NCBI GenBank assembly: GCA_023362775.1
Contig: JALMGJ010000001.1
Span: 96,771,501-96,835,500 of the forward strand
DNA: 64,000 nucleotides
Direction: 5' to 3'
Source: Charina bottae
Lineage: Eukaryota; Chordata; Lepidosauria; Squamata; Charinaidae
This document shows positions 25,930 to 34,900 of the stretch, one piece after another. Each line of letters starts with the position of its first letter. The first letter of the stretch is position 1. The position numbers were made by a program, and so were the translations under genes. The notes under the pieces are model-generated. The model worked only from the letters and a program-made list of their open reading frames with translations. It was not told where the DNA came from and made no database searches.

Positions 25930-28900
25930 CTGTATGTACAGTATGTGTGTGTATGAAAATTCCCTTCTCGCCCCTATGGGTGGTGTGTGTCTTCCTCAAT
26001 CCTCTACCAGAGGCCTGGGAGTTTGAGGGTTCTGTGCAGGATCTTAGCTGTTCCTATCACTGCACTTTTCTGGACAGAGAGCTCTGACGTTGTTCCTGGG
26101 ATCTGTTGGAGCCACTCTCCCAGCTTGGGAGTCACAGCCCCGAGAGCTCCTACCACCACTGGGACCACTTTGGCCTTCATAAAAAAAAAACACAGCTCAA
26201 ATATACTGGGAAACAAAACAACTCCCCGTCCCAAATCTTAGGTAAAAGGTAAAGGTTTTCCCCAGCACAGTTGTGTCTGACTCTAGGGGCCGGTGCTCAT
26301 CGTTTGTTAGCCGAAGAGCCAGCGCTGTCCGAAGACGCTTCCGCGGTCATGTGGCCGGCATGACGCACGCAGAACGCTGTTACCTTCCCACCGAAGTGGT
26401 ACCTATTTATCTACTTGCATTTGCATGCTTTCAAATTGCTAGGTTGGCAAGAGCTGGGGCTAGTGCGGGAGTTCACTCCATCACCAAATCTTAGCACTGC
26501 TTAAATTCACAATACGACCATGCTCATTTGGCATCACCACCCTGTTTGTTCCATCCTTGCCCCCCGCCCCCGCCCCAAACTCCTTAAAGCTGCTATATGT
26601 TTTCCTGGGACCACACAGCTGCCCTCTTGTGAAAAGATAAGTTCAGTTTGAGGAGTTGCAAACATAACAGGTGCTATGTGGCCCCTGCCGGTTGGCCTTG
26701 GATTCTAAAATACCACTCTAGTATATAGCATCTATCCAGAAAACATGATTACATTGTTACCTTCTCTAGTTTCATGCTTCTTGGTCCAGAATAAAACCTT
26801 TGTTCTTCTGCAGAAACGCACACCATCTCTTCTTAAGCCTTATGACTTCTAGCTTCATTTCTTGCCCTCAAATCTCAAGCAACTCTCTATCACCCATCAG
26901 GCTTCCTCTCAGCTCACACTTCTTATTAACCTACTGTCTTTCTACTATTGTTGTATACTGGTGTTCCTTCCAAGTGCATTCTTCCCTGTTCCCATGGGCC
27001 CAGGGCATGCAATTTCTCCCAGTTCCTTATTCCCATTTTATCTTGGGCTTTCAGTTAGGGTTAGGCTTCTCAAATCTGTGTTAGATTAATAAACTCACAA
27101 GGAATCCCAATGAAAGAGATACTGTAGATTGGTGTCTCAATGTCAGGAAACTGAGTAAGACTCCAACTCTGGATGAAATTGTACTTCCCCACCCCTGACG
27201 TAGATGCATAGTCTTGATGTTTTCCTGTTTCACCTCTGTTACTTGACTCTGGTAATCCCTAATACAACTGGCCAGCTACAATCTTTGGTGAACAGAATAG
27301 TCTTGGTCACAGTTGTCCATGGTCTGGCTATAAGATGTGAATATGGGTGTTCTATGGGGATATAAGAAAGAAAGAGCCTTCTATCATGGTATTCCAGCTT
27401 TGGAATGACCTTTCCCTGCAGAACAGGATGGCCCAAAGAATGTTTGCTTTTCAATGCCAGATGAAATCCTGGTTTTTACACTGGCATTTGGGATTTCATA
27501 CGGGCAGCCTGACTATGCCATATTGTCCCTTTAAAAATCTCTTTCTCTCCATTATTGTATTGTGGCTATTTCTGTTTTAAATTTTCAAGGTGCTGTTCAT
27601 TTTTATTTCACTTTGTTTGATGGATTATAGCTTTTCCTGAGAACCTTGTGACAATGGGTGAGCTATAAACATCTTCATTAATGAATAAATGTTTTCTGGA
27701 TCCACTCCCTCCCCTTACCAGCTTCTTGGAGCATCCAGGTCATCTTGCCCACCCACATTGCACACAGCCCTCTCCTCCTTACACCTGCATGACATTTTCA
27801 CACCTCCACATGCTAGCAAATAAAGGCAAGAGATGCATCTTTTACAAAGGGCAAGGAGTCCCTCTGCCCAGCTTTCTGCACACAGACAGTATCCCTATAG
27901 CTTCAAATTACACCAAAGTATTGTATTTATAATGGGGAATAATGTGGAGCTGCTTGTAATTGATCAAACATGTGTTGAAGAATTGTTTAAGAACAATTAT
28001 TACCTAGGTAATGTGATCTCACTCAAGGTTTTGATAGATTTTGACAGCTGTATTCACACCATAATTTAGAATTTTCTACTTTTGTTGCAGCAAAGGCAGG
28101 TGATGGCTTAAAAAGGGGCTAAAACAATTTAAAGTTGAATGCCAGAATCTCTTTCATCAGAAGCATACACCTTCATCACACATGAGTCTTTACACATATT
28201 CAAAGCATGTTTCTGACCTTTGAAATAAGCAATTATAATAAATTTCCTAGGGTTTAAATCTGTGCTTAAAATGCCGCAGGTCCTTGCTGTTATCATGTTT
28301 TTTTATACTGATACAAAAGGGAAGCAAGTGGGAGAAAATCTTAAGGCAGATGCAAATGAGCCTGTTTATCTATACAATACGAAACAGGCTCATTTGTACC
28401 TGTTATTTATCTATAGAGAGAATAAGCAGGGGTAGGTGGCCTAGAAGGCCACTTAGACTCGTGGTTAAGGCACCAGGCTAGAAACCAGGAGACTGAGATA
28501 TGTCTATGAAGGTTCTCAGTCATCCAGGTGGAACAGTCTGTGGCTTGAATCATGTCAACTGGATTTCTATTTTCTTAGTGGAAACGTTTCACTCCTTATC
28601 CAAGGAGCTTCTTCAGTCTGAGTAAAGTTAGTAAGGGAATCCTTAAATATGTTTCTAGGCTGGCTGTGTGACCTTGCACCTGGGGCTAGGTCATGGTTAT
28701 TTTTGAGATGTTTGTTTCTAAGTCCCTTTATCATCTAAAGGAGGATCGTTAAGATTACCCTGCTGCTGTTGAGCTTGTGAAATGGTCTTAATCTTCCTAG
28801 GCACAGAAGACAACGCAGGAAGGAAGATAGGGGAAAGGTTATGCCTGAGGCCCCCACCTCTATTCAAGGAAGGATTTTCCAAGTTGGCATGAATGGATTC

Positions 28901-31900
28901 CTTGACCCCTCTCTCAAACCACCTATCTTCTCTGTCTAAAATGTGAACATTAATGTCCTCAAATGAGTGTCCTTTTTCCTTTAGATGAAGATAAACTGCT
29001 GACTCTGGTCCTGTGGTGTTACTTCTCCTGTGTTGGGCCATCCTCCTGTACAAAGGTTGTTTGGTTTCTCCAATGTAGAGTTCAGAGCACTCCTCACTGC
29101 ACTGGATTGCATACACTACATTGCTTTCCTTGTGTTTTGGAGTTTGATCTTTGGGGTGTACAAGCCTCTGTCTCAGTGTGTTGGTGGGTTTGAAATATAC
29201 AGGTATGTGGTGTTTGCCAAATATCCGTTTGATCTTTTCAGACACGCCAGCCATGTAAGGAATGACCAGGTTCTTCCGTTTACTCTGAGTCTCAGCCCTA
29301 TCTGTCGCTGTTTTAGGTCTGGTAGACTTAGATTTGGTGAAGGCCCAATTTGGATATCCACAGGCCTGCAGAGCTGTTCTCAGATGCTGCTTTTCATTCT
29401 TTTTGGAATCCATGGAGGTGGGGATGGTTTCTGCTCTGTGTGACAATGTCCTGATGACTCCTAGTTTGTGCTGCAGTGGATGGTGGGAGTCAAACATCAG
29501 GTATTGATCTGTGTGTGTGGGTTTCCTGTAGATCCCTATTTCTAGCTTGCCACCGGTCCCAATGAGGACTTCACAGTCTAGGAATGCCAGTCTGTTGTCC
29601 TTGGTGTCTTCTCTGGTGAAGCTAATGTTGGCATCTATAGTGTTTATATGGTCCGTGAAGGCCTGTACTTCCTGGGCCTTGATTTTGACCCAGGTGTCAT
29701 CCACATACCTAAACCAGTGGGTGGGCACCGTTCCCTGGAATGTGTTGAGTGCTTTCTTCTCCACTTCTTCCATGTATAAATTGGCCACAATGGGTGACAC
29801 AGGAGAACCCATGGCACAGCCGTGTTTTTTGTCTGTAAAAGTCACCTCTGTATGTGAATATCTTACTAACTTTACTCAGACTGAAGAAGCTCCTTGGATA
29901 AGGAGTGAAACGTTTCCACTAAGAAAATAGAAATCCAGTTGACATGATTCAAGCCACAGACAGGAGACTGAGAGTTCTAGTCCTGCCTTAGGCATGAAAG
30001 CCGGCTGGGTGACCCTGAGCCAATCACATTCTCTCAGCCCTAGGAAGGAGCCAATGGCAAACCAGGAGACTGAGAGTTCTAGTCCCGCCTTAGGCATGAA
30101 AGCCGGCTGGGTGACCTTGGGCCAGTCCCTCTCTCTCAGCCCAATTCACCTCACAGGGTGGTTGTTGTGGAGAAAATAGGAGGAGGAAGGAGTATTAGGT
30201 ATGTTCGCCGCCTTGAGTTATTTATAAAAATAATAAAGGTGGGATAAAAATAAAATAAAATAAATAAATATACATTAATGCAGGTTTCCCTGCATTGATA
30301 TGCCCTTCGTATCAGTTAGACTGCAGCCCACATAAATTACAGCCTGCTGGGTTGAAGAACAGGTACCAGTTTCAGGGAGGCTGTTAAAATGGAACTGGTT
30401 GCGAAAAGTACAACTTTAGATTCCTTGCTGCCTTCCCAAATTTCTCACTCTGACCATGTTTCTGAGGTTTATAACAACTACAGAACTGGGGAGGAGACCA
30501 AATAGACCTAGCGAATCACTAGGAAGAATAGCGGATCATCCCTTTGGTGACTGAATCAGGCCAATTTCACAGAAAAGGCCACAGATGGAGACTGGGTTCT
30601 GCAGAAGGCAGAGCAGGGGGTAGGAAGTCAAAGAAATTCCTGGAGGAGCCTGGTGGATTACATTCAATTAAAACCAGTAAATTAGAAATAACACTAGGCA
30701 GAGTTTTGCATCTTCCAAAGAGAATATGGGATTTACTGTGTTTTTTTACCTGACAGAAACAGCTTTAGCAGCGGAACAACTTAATTCTATAATTCTGAGC
30801 CAGAAATCACCACACGTTGATTCCCTTAGGACTGTAGGATATATTTTGATACCTCCATCTACTTCTCTATAATTGCTTGGAGGACTAAGCATAAAAGGCA
30901 TGGTAGAAACTTGTGTATATACACACTGGTGAAAAAGTACTGATGTTTCTTGGCTGTTAGGGCTGATGATGGCCATCTGGCTGTTTTAGTGTTTTAAAAT
31001 AGACTACTGTCTCTTTTGGCCTTTTGCTATAATCCCCTTTTAGAAATATAAATTGTGAGACCCTTCAAAAGGGGGAGAACTTCTGAGAAAAGTACAATAA
31101 GCTATTCTGGGCTAAAAGGAAGCGAGGTAGAGATCTCATGCATACATTCCTATCTGGCAGCAGTGATCCTGAGGTATAATAATGTTTCCTGATTTCCTAC
31201 GAACCAAGGAATACCACCTCTTCTTAACCTAAAAGTAATTTATACTTTATAAGATAAAATAGCATAGGAATAAGAATCCAAAGTGTAGCCACTAACAAAA
31301 GGGGCTCCCCACAGAACTCCATGAATTCTGGGCTTGCTTCTTTTGGGTCGTCCTCCAATTTCTGCATTGGTGTGACTGGATCATGCAATCACTCCCAATA
31401 CAGAAATACAGCAATGATCAACAAGAAAACTGGCAAAGGATTAACAAGCCCAAAACAGAGAGAGGGACCCACTGAAGACCCCTTTGCCCCCGCCCAGTCC
31501 TCAGACCCTAAAGTTGGCACTAACCTAAGGGGTACCCCAAGGAAGAGGGTGATCACGGATGGTTCGCCACAATGATTTCATGGCAAAAGCAGATGCCCAA
31601 GACACAACCATGACACCTCAAAGCCAATTCTGAATAAGAGAAATACCTTCTGACCTGCAGAAAGAAGAGGTGTTGGGTGATCTCCTGTAGAAGCTCCTCT
31701 TCAACTTTCTCGGGGTAAAACTTCACTAAAAAACAGAAGTTCACTGGATCTTCTTTGGGAATATCCTGATCTAAAACCTGTTTGAAAAAGAAACCAGAGC
31801 AACTAAGCATTGGGAAGAGCTGGTCTGGCAAATAAGAGCAGATGCCCAAAGCCACTATTTCTTGCCATGAATTCACCTGGAATCTTTAGGCAAATCTCAA

Positions 31901-34900
31901 CCTCTCTTTCCCCAAATCTTAGATAGCTGCTCCCCACCCCCACTTATAGGCCATCCGGTGATGTGAAGTGCTGACTGACCCGAGTTCACAGAGCCACTTG
32001 GCATCATTTTGCACCTCACCCATTGCTGGTTCACATGTGCTTATAGCAACTTCCTAGCATCAATGGCCATGTAAGGAAACTAATTTACAATTGCATTTCA
32101 ACTTTCCCATGTTTAGATGCATTCAGATGGGTGCATTTCTATGCCCTGGTCCTCCTCCTTTTTTACCCAGAAAAAGAGAAATAACCAATTTGAGGAAAGC
32201 TTTCCTCCATATTTTCCCTAGCTAGCTAGAAGCATTCTGATTACATTTATATTCCAGTCTAGATGCAAACTAATTAGCTAAAGGGGATACAGGGAAAGTA
32301 AATTAATATGCACATGTGTTTTTTGGCCTCCCCCACCATTTACATTTTCTTACACCATAGAAATATATTTTCCATCATTGTAAATCAAGGATAGGCATGG
32401 GTGGTATCTCCTTGCTATTTCTTTCTTTCAGGCCTTCTGCCCCCTCTAAACACACGCTCAGATTCACTGTTCCAATTGTGGTGGTGCACTTTCCTTTTTT
32501 TTTTACATCAAAGGTAAGCTGCTTTAAGGTAAAGGTAAAGGTTTTGCCCTGCACAGTTGTGTCCGACTCTAGGGGGCGGTGCTCATCTCCGTTTGTTAGC
32601 CGAAGAGCCAGCGTTGTCTGAAGATGCTTCTGCGGTCATTCACCCAAATACTCTCAAAACAGGGAGTACCCTACCTTGCCCGGCCTGGCTCCTTAAGGGC
32701 CTTTGTCCCTCCCTCAAAATGAACTGGGATCTCTGAGCAAAAAAATAAGAAGGCTGACCATCTCTGTTGGTCATCTCTATAAAGAAAATTAGGGTAACTT
32801 TAGACTTTCCAACTAAATAGGTATTATTTTGTAATGAATGTTTAGCTTCCAGACCTTTTTATCCATCTTCAACCAAGTGCCCATTCCTTTGACAGAGTAC
32901 CAGAGACCAAAGAACCATGATTCCCGCAGCCCCAATGCACGACACACCTGGTCAAACAGGTCTTTTCCTTTCCACTTCATCTGTGGATTGCAATGATACA
33001 AAAAAAAATTAGAATGGAGAATAATGGCATCTGAGTGTAAAAAAGATGCTCTATTCCTTAGGTATTCTACATACATGATCTCAACCTTGTGTAAGAATAG
33101 AAATGTTAGAGCCTCTGATGGTAAGTGCAGAATTAAAATTTCATAATTTCAGCTTTTAAGAAAAATAGGAGTTAGTTTTTTTATGATCCTCAAGTCCGTC
33201 TCCAACAGAATGGCTGAATTCAGTCATTTTGCTATGCTATAATGCGGCTTATTTGCTTTTGGCTTAGCATGATGTGTGAACTCATCCTGCCATTTTGACT
33301 GGTAAGCCATGGTTTATGGTTTAGTGTGTTATATGAATTCAGCACTTGTGGCTGATTTAATAAACTATAACTAAACAAACCATGACATAGCATGATATGT
33401 GAATCCAGGGGATGATTCAGAGTTTCCACTCCTTAGGTTCAAAATCTATATGGCAGTGTTTCTCAACCTCAGAAACTTTAAGATGTGTGGACTTCAACTC
33501 CCAGAATTCCCCAGCCAGCATGCTGGCTAGGGAATTCTGGGAGTTGAAGTCCACACATCTTAAAGTTCCTGAGGTTGAGAAACACTGCTATATGGCAACA
33601 TCAAACAGAGTGGTAATTGAGCAAGGCTTTGAGTAGTTAGAAAAAAAATCCAAAATTCCAAGGATCTGTAATGTGCTTCTCAGTTTCCAGTAGAATTTAT
33701 CTGGCTACTCTGGAAATAAAAGGCTGTGGTAGGTTTAGAACTCACAACTTCTCTTATATTCCAATGTTAACCATGTTATTATGCTTCCTGATTCCCCAGA
33801 ACCAAGGCTTAAACATCTTTGCATGCTTCCCTGCTCTGTTCTCTCAGAACTGCAGACTTACATTCTAAGCTTTTGTTTGCCTTTCAGCATCCCCAAGGTC
33901 TACATAAATATGTTTTCCCACAAACACCCCACATTTAACTCAGTGGGTTGGAGAAGGAAGAACCTGCACAGACTAATTTTTGATCGCACTTGAGATGGGA
34001 TAGTGCCAAGGTAGCTTCAAAAGCAAGTCTCAACCAGAACACCAGATTTCCCCCCCTTTCCTTTAAAGGTCTAAATAATGGACAACTTGAGTCAGCCAAT
34101 GTTCTCCAAGTTTCTTCACTGAATTAAAACGAAGCCCTTCATTTTTACAGCTAGAAACAATGTACTTTTAGAGCAGACCTTTCCAAACTTTTCATGTTGG
34201 TGACACACTTTTTAGACATGCATCATTTCGCGACACACTCTTACAACAGGGCACAAGGCAGGCACTAGGACCTGCGCGGAATCACAGCAGGTTTGGAGGC
34301 AGCAAGGCACAAGGCAGGCACTAGGACCTGCGCGGAATCCTGGCAGGGCAGGTTTGGAGGCAGCCAGGCACAAGGCAGGCACTAAGACCTGCGCGGAATC
34401 CTGGCAGGGCAGGTTTGGAGGCAGCAAGGCACAAGGCAGGCACTAGAACCTGCGGGGAAGCCAGGAGGCAGCAGCAGCCGCGACATACCCAGACACTGCA
34501 GCTGACACACTAATGTGTCCCAACACACAGTTTGGAAAGCTCTGTTTTAGAGTGCCTAATCATTGAGATTCAGCATGTCACTGATCTAGGCAGGTCATCC
34601 AGTTGGAAAGAAAAGACAGCTGTATTTCCTCTGAGAATGATAGCACAGCAGAAATTATCTGCCATAAGCAGAGGCTGATAGAAAAGAGACAAAGTTCTAA
34701 CAGACACTCAAGCAGAGATAGAATAGACAGTCTCAAATGAATTCACAGATCAGTGAATGGCACATGAACCAGGCAAAAGGCAAACAGCCTGAAACTAATT
34801 GCAATTACAGTAGTTGAATCCAGTGGAAGGAATACTTTTAAAATTCATATTATTATATAAATCCCTGCACATGGACATATGCATGTCTGAAAAAGACATT

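Larger units (their letters stand above)
28499..29960 (-). mobile_element. Penelope-like element A (RT + GIY-YIG), 5' truncated, with inverted termini
   Basis: The minus-strand open frame 29845-28718 (375 codons) encodes the C-terminal half of a PLE protein. RT motifs are [20 protein letters not shown] and the catalytic [11 protein letters not shown], then the GIY-YIG endonuclease region [20 protein letters not shown]. The element is bounded by a perfect 13-bp duplication CAGGAGACTGAGA (28486-28498, 29961-29973). About 100 bp of its 3' end (28530-28632) recurs in inverted orientation at the other end (29862-29958). Each arm carries a hammerhead-like motif. The N-terminal RT half is missing. 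Confidence 0.93.
28428..30260 (+). mobile_element. tRNA-headed SINE (second family) split by a PLE and internally chimeric
   Basis: The SINE head (28428-28498) is interrupted by the PLE at 28499-29960. The SINE resumes at 29961 and runs to the (AAATA)n end near 30260. Inside the resumed part the sequence CAGGAGACTGAGAGTTCTAG occurs twice (29961 and 30063). The first copy follows the 20757-type body to CCAATGGCAAACC. It then switches to a second head-side segment of the tail-variant family ending CTTGAGTTATTTATAAA. Confidence 0.85.
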
